Shown here in pieces: positions 1 through 7,325 of a DNA stretch of 11,388 nucleotides. Source of the stretch: Campylobacteraceae bacterium. Its GTDB lineage: Bacteria; Campylobacterota; Campylobacteria; Campylobacterales; Sulfurovaceae. The notes below the pieces were generated by a model. The model did not search any database. It was given only the letters and a program-made list of their open reading frames with translations, and was not told the origin of the DNA. Made by a program: the position numbers and the translations under genes. The DNA lies in contig JAMOSL010000092.1 in assembly GCA_027063105.1 (NCBI GenBank), forward strand, positions 1-11,388, read 5' to 3'. Numbering within the stretch: position 1 is the first letter of the stretch; every line of letters starts with the position of its first letter.

Positions 1-2211
1 CCAAATTTTAGCTATCAACAAGAAAAATTTCAGAAATCTATCTTAAAGAATAGAGAAAGAATTTTTGAGCTTCTGTATGAACTTATTCCAAAGAATACCA
101 AAGATGTAAAGTTAGTTAAACTAAATCGATTTATAGGTTATGATTATAGAAATGATTCGTTAGCTATTAATTTAATTGATGATGAATTAATAATCAGAAA
201 TATTAAAGTACGACAAGTTAGAGATATAAAATGGATGGGGTTAAAAGGTGGAGATGGAAGATTTGCTCCTTCACGATTAACAGGAAAAAAAACTGTTCTT
301 ATAGCTTCTGGAATTGCTGAATTTATGATTTTACATGCTTCTGAATCAGATTATGTTGTAATGCAATCAGATGGAATTGATATTAATCATCTTCTGCCAA
401 GAGCTGTCATAGCTGTTGTTATCGAAGATAATGATAAGAAAGATATTGAGAAGAAAGAGGATGAAGAGTTTAGATGTTTCAAAAATCCTTCACAATTTAA
501 TCCTTTTAAAAAGAAAGTTACAGCAAAAATATCAGGTGAAAAGATTTCAATTAATTTTGAAAAAATGTTAGATAAAGAGTTAAAATCAGGATATGATTTA
601 AGAGATTTTGTAACAGAATTTCCTAATAATTGGAACTATTTAATAGAAGTAGAAATAGAAAAAGAGATAGAAAATATTTCTAAAAATAAAGAGAAAATTC
701 TTAGAGAAAAAATAGAAAAAGAGATTATTGAAGAGAAAAAACCAAAAGAAGAGATAATTATAGATTATACAGGTCAATATCCAGAGTATTTAGATAAATC
801 TCCAAGTGTAGTTATCTCAATAACTAACTCAGGTAAAACTTTTCAATATGAAAAACAAGCAGGTAATTTAATTTTAGTCCCTAAAAGCTATCAATCAAAT
901 CTACTATCAGGGACAAATACAGAAGAACTTTTAAATAAGATTTCTGATAATGGAGCAATTATTACATTTCATAAATTTTATGGGCATTACACAAGTAATT
1001 TAGAATTTAGAAAACTTATTGATGATAAAAAAATAAAACTAATAGTAGATGAAGCTCATGAGTTAGTCCTTAATCCATCTCCAGAATTTCAACTAATTTA
1101 TAATTTAGATGCAATATTTTTAAGTGCCACTTTAGAAAAGTCTTTTAGAAGAGATTTACAAAGATATAAGTATAAACCAGAAAATCCAGATATTATTTAT
1201 TACACAACAAATGGAAAATTACCAAAAGATAATCGCTCAATAATATTTATGGATAATGTAAAAGTTTTAAAAAAGAACTATCCAGATAATGCTGTTTTAG
1301 GAAAACAACATAATTTTAAAAGCCAAGATATTCATACAACAGATAAAGAAATAGTCTTTACAACAAGTGCATTAAGAGAAGGTATATCAATCAAGAATCC
1401 AAATTTCAATGCTTGTATGGTCTACTCAAAAGAGTGTAAACATTGGAATAATAAAAATACAATTCAAGCTCTTTATAGATTAAGAATAAAAGATTCACTA
1501 AAAATTGTATCAGCTCCACCAAAAGAAGAATATACTAAATACCTAGATTATGATTGGTGGGAAAAAGAGATAAATAGTTATACAGGAGATAGAGAAACTA
1601 ATGTTATTATGGGAGAACATTATTCAAAATTAATGAAAATTACACATAAACTAAATCAATATCAAAAAGCAGATGAATATAGTATTGTATCTTATTTAAG
1701 TGAATTGACTAAAAATAATTATGATAAAGATTTCTATGAATATAAAGAATACAAAGAAGATTTTGAGCCTTTAGAGATAAATACAAAAATAGAAAAGATA
1801 GATATTGAAGAAGAAAATGAAGAATTCTTTGGTTATATGTTTAAAAATGGTGAGAAGTGGTCTGTACCTAAAAATAGAAGAAAAGCATTTGAAAGATGGC
1901 TAGAAAGCGACAAAAGTGGACTTATAGATAAAATAGTCAAACTAAATAAATATAAAAATCTAAACGAAATATATCTAAGAAGTAATCTTGCAAAAACTAT
2001 TAAAGCTCAATATAATAAGATGTATAAACATAAAGGTAAAAGATATAATATAAAAATGTTCTATAAGTTATTAAAAAGTTTAGTTGAATTAGAAATAACA
2101 AATGATGAAACAGGAAAAATCATAAAACGAGTAGGTTCAAAAACAAATCTAAAAAAAGTATCAATAAAAGTAATAGACAAATGTTCAATTCAAGGGATTA
2201 AAAGAGATTAA
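1..2211 (+). CDS. Toprim-like/DEAH helicase replication protein, 5' end outside window
   Basis: The frame is open from base 1, so the ATG at 235 is internal and at least 78 more residues precede it. Counting from that Met, residues 19-70 look like a Toprim fold (strand, GIAEF, then VIEDND carrying the DxD), but the usual EG glutamate reads SG. Residues 135-175 are a Glu/Lys-rich linker. Residues 190-420 carry superfamily 2 helicase motifs: NSGKT (Walker A, 198-202), DEAH (272-275), SAT (297-299), TSALREGISI (motif V) and QALYRLR (motif VI). A conserved tail fills the last 95 residues, with FYKLL and KRVGSKT. Fused Toprim and helicase parts suggest a primase-helicase or origin-melting protein of a plasmid, phage or satellite; this is inference, and I do not recognise a named family. 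The tail recurs at 11112-11388. Helicase call firm, replication role moderate. Confidence 0.75.
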   Translation, partial: PNFSYQQEKFQKSILKNRERIFELLYELIPKNTKDVKLVKLNRFIGYDYRNDSLAINLIDDELIIRNIKVRQVRDIKWMGLKGGDGRFAPSRLTGKKTVLIASGIAEFMILHASESDYVVMQSDGIDINHLLPRAVIAVVIEDNDKKDIEKKEDEEFRCFKNPSQFNPFKKKVTAKISGEKISINFEKMLDKELKSGYDLRDFVTEFPNNWNYLIEVEIEKEIENISKNKEKILREKIEKEIIEEKKPKEEIIIDYTGQYPEYLDKSPSVVISITNSGKTFQYEKQAGNLILVPKSYQSNLLSGTNTEELLNKISDNGAIITFHKFYGHYTSNLEFRKLIDDKKIKLIVDEAHELVLNPSPEFQLIYNLDAIFLSATLEKSFRRDLQRYKYKPENPDIIYYTTNGKLPKDNRSIIFMDNVKVLKKNYPDNAVLGKQHNFKSQDIHTTDKEIVFTTSALREGISIKNPNFNACMVYSKECKHWNNKNTIQALYRLRIKDSLKIVSAPPKEEYTKYLDYDWWEKEINSYTGDRETNVIMGEHYSKLMKITHKLNQYQKADEYSIVSYLSELTKNNYDKDFYEYKEYKEDFEPLEINTKIEKIDIEEENEEFFGYMFKNGEKWSVPKNRRKAFERWLESDKSGLIDKIVKLNKYKNLNEIYLRSNLAKTIKAQYNKMYKHKGKRYNIKMFYKLLKSLVELEITNDETGKIIKRVGSKTNLKKVSIKVIDKCSIQGIKRD

Positions 2212-2231
2212 AAAGTGGCTAGCCAGTTTTT
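2211..2231 (+). terminator. possible hairpin behind the helicase gene
   Basis: The perfect palindrome TGGCTAGCCA (2216-2225) is flanked by AAAA on the left and five T on the right, starting at the stop codon of the helicase gene. It could fold as a short TGG/CCA stem with a CTAG loop plus A/T pairing and a G-G mismatch, giving a weak intrinsic terminator. The same bases also read as the beginning of a transposase-like scrap, so the symmetry may be coincidental. Confidence 0.3.
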
Positions 2232-2292
2232 AGATTATAAAAACACCAATTATAGACGGCTACAGCGACATTTCAAGCAGTTTTTGAGGTAA
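2215..2292 (+). pseudogene. possible IS4-family transposase scrap
   Basis: In the same frame as the upstream helicase gene but beyond its stop, about 25 codons read VASQFL, DYKNTN, YRRLQRHFKQF and then a stop at 2290-2292. The NYRR-LQR-F-F pattern is typical of the region before the first catalytic Asp in many IS4-type DDE transposases. No catalytic residues, terminal inverted repeats or further transposase sequence are present, so at most this is a relic. Local base composition is richer in G and C than the surroundings. A second reading in another frame from 2256 also looks protein-like, which lowers confidence. Confidence 0.35.
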
Positions 2293-2342
2293 GATTAAGA
2301 GATATTAATCATAGTAATTTAAATACCCTCACATAATTTTTT

Positions 2343-2371
2343 GATATGATATTTAATACTAAATAAAAGGA
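2343..2371 (+). promoter_or_regulatory. promoter and ribosome binding site of the Rpn-like stub
   Basis: An extended -10, TGATATGAT with hexamer TATGAT at 2345-2350, follows a T-rich stretch (2335-2342). AAGGA at 2367-2371 lies six bases before the ATG at 2378. No -35 is evident, which is normal for Campylobacterota. The signals look intact although the gene behind them is cut short. Confidence 0.5.
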
Positions 2372-2377
2372 AATAAT

Positions 2378-2488
2378 ATGCAGACTTATATAGACCCATT
2401 TACAGATAAATACTTTAAAATAAAGGTAAATAGGTTAGGAATTATCATTATCACCCAATCCCTTCAATCTTGGAAGTTAAAATGCTAA
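2378..2488 (+). pseudogene. truncated start of an Rpn/PD-(D/E)XK transposase-like gene
   Basis: A 36-codon frame with a good ribosome binding site begins MQTYIDPFTDKYFKI. This matches the opening of Rpn-family recombination-promoting nucleases (PDDEXK transposase-like proteins), which typically start with a Y-I-N/D-P-x-T-D-x-x-F-K pattern. After about 15 residues the resemblance stops and the frame runs through unrelated sequence into a stop at 2486-2488, overlapping the 3' end of pabB on the other strand by 12 bases. Family members are usually near 300 residues, so this is a 5' stub left by a deletion or by recombination at about 2423. The short motif leaves room for coincidence. Confidence 0.4.
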
Positions 2489-3424
2489 ATATACTTTATC
2501 AATTAGTTCATTATATTCGCTTTTTACATCGCTATCAATAGTGATACCACCACCACTTTTATATGTTAGCTTTTTATTTTTATTTTCTATATATCTAATC
2601 ATTACACTTGAATATAGAGACTCTCCATCAAAAATTCCAAAGATACCTGTGTAAAAACCTCTATTGTAGTTTTCTACTTTTTCTATAATATCTATGGTTT
2701 TTCTTTTTGGTGTACCTGTAATTGAACCAGCAGGAGTTAATTTATCTAAAATAGTTCCAATATTATCTTTCCAATTATCAGGTAGAGACGCTTTAATATG
2801 AGAACTAATTTGAAGTAACTGTTTATCTCCTGCTCTAATTTTATCTATATATCTAAACTCTTCGACTTTGACATCATTTCCAACAATACCTAAATCATTA
2901 CGCATTAAATCTACAATCATTATGTGCTCTGCCATCTCTTTTGGATTGTTTAATATTTTCTCTTCAGCATTTGGAATAGATGCATCAATAGTTCCCTTCA
3001 TAGGATATGTAGATATTGTATTATCTTCTATTTCGATAAAACTCTCTGGAGAGAAACATATAAATTTATCTTTAAAATAGAGTTTGTATTTCGCTTGAGA
3101 ATATTTAAAAATATCTTCCAATGATAGTTTAGTCTCTATAGGAGTTTGAAAAGTTAAATTTAGTAGATATGTATTTCCATTCTTTATCTCTTCTATGATT
3201 TTATTAAAACTATTTTGATACTCTTTAAAAGATATAGGATATTTTTTTAGATAGTTTGATGATAGAATTTTTTTCTGTTTATAATTTCGTTTTGAATCTA
3301 ATTTATATAAAATATCTTTGTCCAAATCATTTAATGAATTAACAAAAATATCTTTTTTATCATAAGATATAATAAATAAAAAAGGCTCTCTCTCTTTGCC
3401 TAATTTATTGATTTTATCTATCAT
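2477..3424 (-). CDS. pabB: aminodeoxychorismate synthase component I
   Basis: Chorismate-binding enzyme of 315 residues that aminates chorismate to 4-amino-4-deoxychorismate for p-aminobenzoate and folate synthesis, normally using ammonia from PabA. The conserved C-terminal catalytic half is complete: GNTYLLNLT (83-91), PMKGT with Lys143 (PabB has Lys where TrpE usually has Ala), EHIMIVDLMRNDLG (166-179), LTPAGSITGTPK (229-240), GFYTGIFG (256-263) and SGGGIT (290-295). Full-length PabB is about 450 residues; here the N-terminal Trp-binding-like part is reduced to about 60 residues, a short form that fits Campylobacterota. No PabA or PabC is fused or adjacent. The ATG directly abuts the pyrB stop (TAAATG), so translation is probably coupled. 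TrpE and isochorismate synthase are less likely. Confidence 0.9.
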   Translation of the reverse strand: MIDKINKLGKEREPFLFIISYDKKDIFVNSLNDLDKDILYKLDSKRNYKQKKILSSNYLKKYPISFKEYQNSFNKIIEEIKNGNTYLLNLTFQTPIETKLSLEDIFKYSQAKYKLYFKDKFICFSPESFIEIEDNTISTYPMKGTIDASIPNAEEKILNNPKEMAEHIMIVDLMRNDLGIVGNDVKVEEFRYIDKIRAGDKQLLQISSHIKASLPDNWKDNIGTILDKLTPAGSITGTPKRKTIDIIEKVENYNRGFYTGIFGIFDGESLYSSVMIRYIENKNKKLTYKSGGGITIDSDVKSEYNELIDKVYLAF

Positions 3425-4300
3425 TTAAGAGTCTAAAAATAGAAGTTTTAGAATAGCCATACGAATATATACCCCATTTGTAACCTGCTCTAATACTTTA
3501 CATCTACTATCTTCTAATACCTCATCGCTAATATCAATATTACGCATAACTGGACCTGGATGAAGAATTAAAATATCTCTATTACCTAATAACTCTTTTG
3601 TTATACAATATTCATTTGCATATAATTCGTAATTTTCAAAGATAGGTTTTTTATGTCTCTCTAATTGAGCTCTTAGACTCATAATAACATTAACTCTATC
3701 TATTATTTCTTCTAGTTTTTCTACTTGTTCTAAATCACTCTTAGGCATAAAATCTTTTGGTGCCACTAATATTATGTTCATGCCCATTCTCTTTAAAAGA
3801 CGGATATTAGAACCTGCAACTCTTGAGCTTAATATATCACCAACTATTGCTATTGTTTTACCTTTTACACTACCAAAATGTTCTTTCATCGTGAATAGGT
3901 CTAAAAGAGCTTGTGTAGGATGAGTATCATTTCCAGCTCCAGCATTTATAACTGATGTTAAATTCATATCAGCTAGTTGTTGAGGTATATGATTCTCTGA
4001 ATGTCTTATAATTACACCATCAGGTTTCATAGCACACAAATTTGTAAATGTATCTTCTAGCGTTTCACCTTTATTCGTAGAACTTTTGTTTAAATCAAGA
4101 TGTACCATAGATGCACCTAATCTTTTTGTTGCTATTTCAAATGAGCTTCTTGTTCTGGTTGAATTTTCAAAAAACAGAGTAATCAAGAGTTTATCTCTTA
4201 ATAGAGCTATTGGCTTGTGAGTTTTAAACTCTTTTGCATCAGAAAGTACACTATTAATTTGTCTTAAAGTAAGATTTTTAGTATCTATAAGATGTTGCAT
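3425..4300 (-). CDS. pyrB: aspartate carbamoyltransferase catalytic chain
   Basis: Cytosolic enzyme of 291 residues joining carbamoyl phosphate and aspartate into N-carbamoyl-L-aspartate, the committed step of pyrimidine synthesis. The carbamoyl-phosphate loop STRTRS lies at 47-52 after FFEN. TNKGET (75-80) supplies the second-site lysine loop, HPTQ is at 127-130, and HPGPVMR (247-253) forms the aspartate-side loop. Length is slightly below the usual 300-310. No regulatory pyrI chain is adjacent, so this is probably an unregulated catalytic trimer. The start is supported by AAGGA (4306-4310) five bases upstream. It leads a two-gene operon with pabB at zero spacing. Ornithine carbamoyltransferase is less likely because its characteristic motifs near the C-terminus are absent. 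Confidence 0.96.
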   Translation of the reverse strand: MQHLIDTKNLTLRQINSVLSDAKEFKTHKPIALLRDKLLITLFFENSTRTRSSFEIATKRLGASMVHLDLNKSSTNKGETLEDTFTNLCAMKPDGVIIRHSENHIPQQLADMNLTSVINAGAGNDTHPTQALLDLFTMKEHFGSVKGKTIAIVGDILSSRVAGSNIRLLKRMGMNIILVAPKDFMPKSDLEQVEKLEEIIDRVNVIMSLRAQLERHKKPIFENYELYANEYCITKELLGNRDILILHPGPVMRNIDISDEVLEDSRCKVLEQVTNGVYIRMAILKLLFLDS

Positions 4301-4305
4301 TAATT

Positions 4306-4350
4306 TCCTTGTTTAAATATAGTTAAGTGACATTTTTTAGATATAATAAT
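4306..4350 (-). promoter_or_regulatory. pyrB leader with divergent promoter overlap
   Basis: On the minus strand AAGGA (4310-4306) precedes the pyrB ATG. The symmetric AT run at 4341-4352 gives -10-like boxes on both strands, so the pyrB promoter probably overlaps the -10 of the gene facing the other way, leaving a leader of about 35 bases. No attenuator or operator is visible in these 70 bases. Confidence 0.35.
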
Positions 4351-4363
4351 ATCCAAAAAAGGA
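4331..4363 (+). promoter_or_regulatory. promoter and ribosome binding site of the DUF1643 gene
   Basis: A T run (4333-4338) leads into TTAGATATAAT, with the -10 hexamer TATAAT at 4342-4347. AAAGGA (4358-4363) sits seven bases before the ATG. The 11-base TTAGATATAAT is repeated exactly in front of leuS. Confidence 0.6.
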
Positions 4364-4370
4364 CAAAGAT

Positions 4371-4832
4371 ATGGTAAATCAAGCACTTTTCTCAAATAAA
4401 AAAGATTATCGATACATGCTCTCTCGCATATGGGACATTAAAAAACCAACTCTAGGAATTATTGGACTAAAGCCTTTAATTGGTGATGCAATTAATACTG
4501 ATTTAGATATAAGTCATCAAGTCAAAATAGCTAAAGCTTTAGGATATGGCAGTCTATACTCTCTAAACTTATTTTCTTTTATAGAAAAAGATGGCATTAC
4601 CATATATGATATTGATGATCCAGTAGGTATTAATAATGATAGATATTTAAAAAGATATTTATCCAAATGTAAATTAATAATATGTGCTTGGGGGAATGAG
4701 GGTAAATACAAAGAGAGATCTAATTATTTTAAAGAATTATCTACTAATTTACACTATTTAAAACTAAATAAAACAGGAGAACCAGCTCACATATCTCATA
4801 TAAGTGGAAACTTCTCACCAATATCATTTTAA
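4371..4832 (+). CDS. DUF1643 family protein
   Basis: Small soluble protein of 153 residues with no signal peptide or membrane segment. The pattern matches DUF1643 (PF07799): RYMLSRIWD near the start, a hydrophobic strand with TLGIIGL (27-33), ALGYGSLYSLNLFSF (56-70), DPVGINND (83-90), KLIICAWGNEG (101-111) and a C-terminal NKTGEPAHISH (133-143). The family usually shows NPS after the first strand; here that segment reads LKPLIGDA, so the motif is altered. The family has no established function. The gene has its own promoter and a strong ribosome binding site and sits in the gap between pyrB (opposite strand) and leuS. It may be cotranscribed with leuS, but leuS has a separate promoter. Family call fairly sure, function unknown. 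Confidence 0.75.
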   Translation: MVNQALFSNKKDYRYMLSRIWDIKKPTLGIIGLKPLIGDAINTDLDISHQVKIAKALGYGSLYSLNLFSFIEKDGITIYDIDDPVGINNDRYLKRYLSKCKLIICAWGNEGKYKERSNYFKELSTNLHYLKLNKTGEPAHISHISGNFSPISF

Positions 4833-4839
4833 TAACTCG

Positions 4840-4874
4840 TTAGATATAATTAATCTAATTTAAAATGGTGGAGA
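4840..4874 (+). promoter_or_regulatory. leuS operon promoter and ribosome binding site
   Basis: TTAGATATAAT (4840-4850, -10 hexamer 4845-4850) lies 28 bases before the leuS ATG, and GGAGA (4870-4874) is the ribosome binding site with a four-base spacer. The leader is too short for a T-box, so leuS is not leucine-tRNA regulated by that mechanism here. Confidence 0.55.
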
Positions 4875-4878
4875 TATT

Positions 4879-7317
4879 ATGAGTTATAATCCAAATAAGA
4901 TAGAAAAAAAATGGCAAGAAAAATGGCAAGAAGAGGGAGCTTTTGAACCTGATATTAATACAGGTAGAGAGAAAAAATATATTCTTAGTATGTTTCCTTT
5001 TCCATCTGGAAGACTTCACATGGGGCATGTTAGAAATTATGCCATAGGTGATGCAATGGCAAGATATTATAGAAAACAAGATTATAATGTTCTTCATCCA
5101 ATTGGTTGGGATGCTTTTGGAATGCCAGCAGAGAATGCAGCAATTAAACATAATAAACACCCAAAAGATTGGACATATTCAAATATTGATTATATGCGTA
5201 AAGAGCTTAACTCGCTAGGATTTTCTTTCTCTAAAACTCGTGAATTTGCTACTTGTGATCCATCATATTCAAAATGGGAACAAGAGTTTATCATTAAAAT
5301 GTTTGAGAAAAAACTTTTATATAGAGAATCAACAACTGTAAATTGGTGTGAAGATTGTCATACTGTATTAGCAAATGAACAAGTTGAGGAGGGTTGTTGT
5401 TGGAGATGTAATAATACAGTAGAATTAAAAGAGATGGACGGTTATTATTTAGATATTATTAAATATGCCGATGAGTTATTAGATGATTTAAAATTATTAG
5501 AAGATAAATGGCCATCACAAGTTATTACTATGCAAAAGAATTGGATAGGAAAATCTCAAGGACTTTCATTTGATTTAGAGTTAACTTCAGAGTCCAAAGC
5601 TAAATTAGATAATAAATTTGAAAACTTTAGTGTATTTACCACAAGACCTGATACAATTTATGGAGTAACTTATAGTGCGTTAGCTCCTGAACACCCTATT
5701 ACAAAATATCTAATAAAGAATAACCTTTTAGATGATAATGTATCAAAAGCGATTAAAGATATATCAAATGCCACACAAGTTGAGAGAGATAAATCAGATA
5801 AAGAGGGTTACGATTTAGGTATTGAAGTAATTCATCCAATAACTAAAGAGTATATTCCTGTATGGACTGCTAACTTTGTATTAGTATCTTATGGTGGAGG
5901 TGCTGTTATGAGTGTTCCTGCTCATGATGAAAGAGATTTTGAATTTGCTTCTAAATATAATTTACCTATAAAGAGAGTTATTAGTGGAGGGGATTTACCA
6001 TATACTGGAGAAGGTGAGTTAGAGAATTCAGATGAGTTCAATGGTGTTAAAAATACACAAGCAAAAAAAGATATTATTAACCTATTTCAAGATAAAAAGA
6101 TAGGAGAAGGTACAACTAACTTTAAATTAAGAAATTGGGGAGTTAGTAGACAAAGATATTGGGGTGCACCTATTCCTTTTGTTCATTGTGATAGTTGTGG
6201 TTTAGTTGCTGAGAAAATAGAAAATTTACCTATAGCACTTCCTGATGATATAGAGATTACAGGAGAAGGAAATCCATTAGATAATCACCCATCTTGGAAA
6301 CATTGTAAATGTCCAAATTGTGATAAAGATGCAATAAGAGAAACTGATACACTAGATACTTTTATTCAATCTAGTTGGTATCAATTGAGATATGCAACTA
6401 ATCCTAAAAAATGGAATAATGTAGGTATAGATAAAGAAGATGCTAACTATTGGCTAGGTGTTGACCAATATATTGGAGGAATTGAACATGCAATCTTACA
6501 CTTATTATATGCTAGATTCTTTACAAAAGTTTTAAGAGATTTAGGGTATTGTAATATAGATGAACCATTTGACAAACTTTTAACTCAAGGTATGGTACTG
6601 AAAGATGGTAAAAAAATGAGTAAATCTATTGGAAATACAGTTGATCCAGATGGACTTATAAATCAATATGGAGCAGATACGGCTAGACTATTTATACTTT
6701 TTACTGCACCACCACAAAAAGAGTTGGAGTGGAATGATAATGCTGTTGAAGGTGCATTTAGATTTTTGAAGAAATTATATGATAGAAAATCAAAAGTTAC
6801 ATCTAAAACTTTACCTAAAATAGACCACTCAAAATTAGATAAAGATTCAAAATCGGCAAGAGTAAAAGTTTATGAAGCTCTTATAAAATCTTCTGATGTA
6901 TTTACTAAAACATTTGCATTTAATACTCTTATTGCTAGTTGTATGGAAGCATTAAATGAATTAGATAAACAAAATAATGCTGAAGTATGGAGTGAAGGTT
7001 TATATATTATATTAAATCTTTTAGAACCTATTGCTCCACATCTTGCAACAGAGTTAAGTGAAGAGTTATTTAATAGAGAAAATTTGATAAATAAAATAGA
7101 AATCCTTGATGAGGTATTTATTAAAGATAGTATAACACTAGCGATTACAATTAATGGTAAAAAAAGAACTCAAATTGATGTATCCCCATCAGCATCAAAA
7201 GATGAGATATTAAATATTGCAAAAGAAGCAGGAGCTAAATGGCTTGATGGTATGACTATTATAAAAGAGATAGTTGTACCAAATAAGCTTGTTAATTTAG
7301 TTGTTAAACCAAACTAA
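4879..7317 (+). CDS. leuS: leucyl-tRNA synthetase
   Basis: Class I aminoacyl-tRNA synthetase of 812 residues that charges tRNA-Leu in the cytosol and edits mischarged amino acids. HMGH (47-50) and KMSKS (579-583) are the two ATP-binding signatures. The CP1 editing domain spans roughly 228-415, with TTRPDTIYG (254-262) and the ERDFEF segment whose Asp353 corresponds to the conserved editing aspartate. Cysteine pairs at 157/160 and 174/177 form a zinc knuckle, and a second set lies at 437/440 and 478/481. The WIGKSQG and GVDQYIGGIEHAILHLLYARF segments are typical of bacterial LeuRS. The anticodon-binding and C-terminal domains are complete. It heads a five-gene operon; lptE follows after eight bases. 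Confidence 0.98.
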   Translation: MSYNPNKIEKKWQEKWQEEGAFEPDINTGREKKYILSMFPFPSGRLHMGHVRNYAIGDAMARYYRKQDYNVLHPIGWDAFGMPAENAAIKHNKHPKDWTYSNIDYMRKELNSLGFSFSKTREFATCDPSYSKWEQEFIIKMFEKKLLYRESTTVNWCEDCHTVLANEQVEEGCCWRCNNTVELKEMDGYYLDIIKYADELLDDLKLLEDKWPSQVITMQKNWIGKSQGLSFDLELTSESKAKLDNKFENFSVFTTRPDTIYGVTYSALAPEHPITKYLIKNNLLDDNVSKAIKDISNATQVERDKSDKEGYDLGIEVIHPITKEYIPVWTANFVLVSYGGGAVMSVPAHDERDFEFASKYNLPIKRVISGGDLPYTGEGELENSDEFNGVKNTQAKKDIINLFQDKKIGEGTTNFKLRNWGVSRQRYWGAPIPFVHCDSCGLVAEKIENLPIALPDDIEITGEGNPLDNHPSWKHCKCPNCDKDAIRETDTLDTFIQSSWYQLRYATNPKKWNNVGIDKEDANYWLGVDQYIGGIEHAILHLLYARFFTKVLRDLGYCNIDEPFDKLLTQGMVLKDGKKMSKSIGNTVDPDGLINQYGADTARLFILFTAPPQKELEWNDNAVEGAFRFLKKLYDRKSKVTSKTLPKIDHSKLDKDSKSARVKVYEALIKSSDVFTKTFAFNTLIASCMEALNELDKQNNAEVWSEGLYIILNLLEPIAPHLATELSEELFNRENLINKIEILDEVFIKDSITLAITINGKKRTQIDVSPSASKDEILNIAKEAGAKWLDGMTIIKEIVVPNKLVNLVVKPN

Positions 7318-7325
7318 GGGATAAA

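Noticed and set aside
2868..3080. Plus-strand frame inside pabB
   Set aside because: It is antisense to conserved PabB motifs, has no ribosome binding site and no recognisable protein pattern.
4833..4878. T-box or leader-peptide control of leuS
   Set aside because: Only 46 bases separate the genes, with a plain promoter and ribosome binding site; there is no room for a T-box or attenuator.
4855..5160. Minus-strand frame over the start of leuS, rich in hydrophobic residues and Cys
   Set aside because: It is the mirror of the HMGH-containing N-terminus of LeuRS; the hydrophobic look comes from AT-rich codons read backwards.
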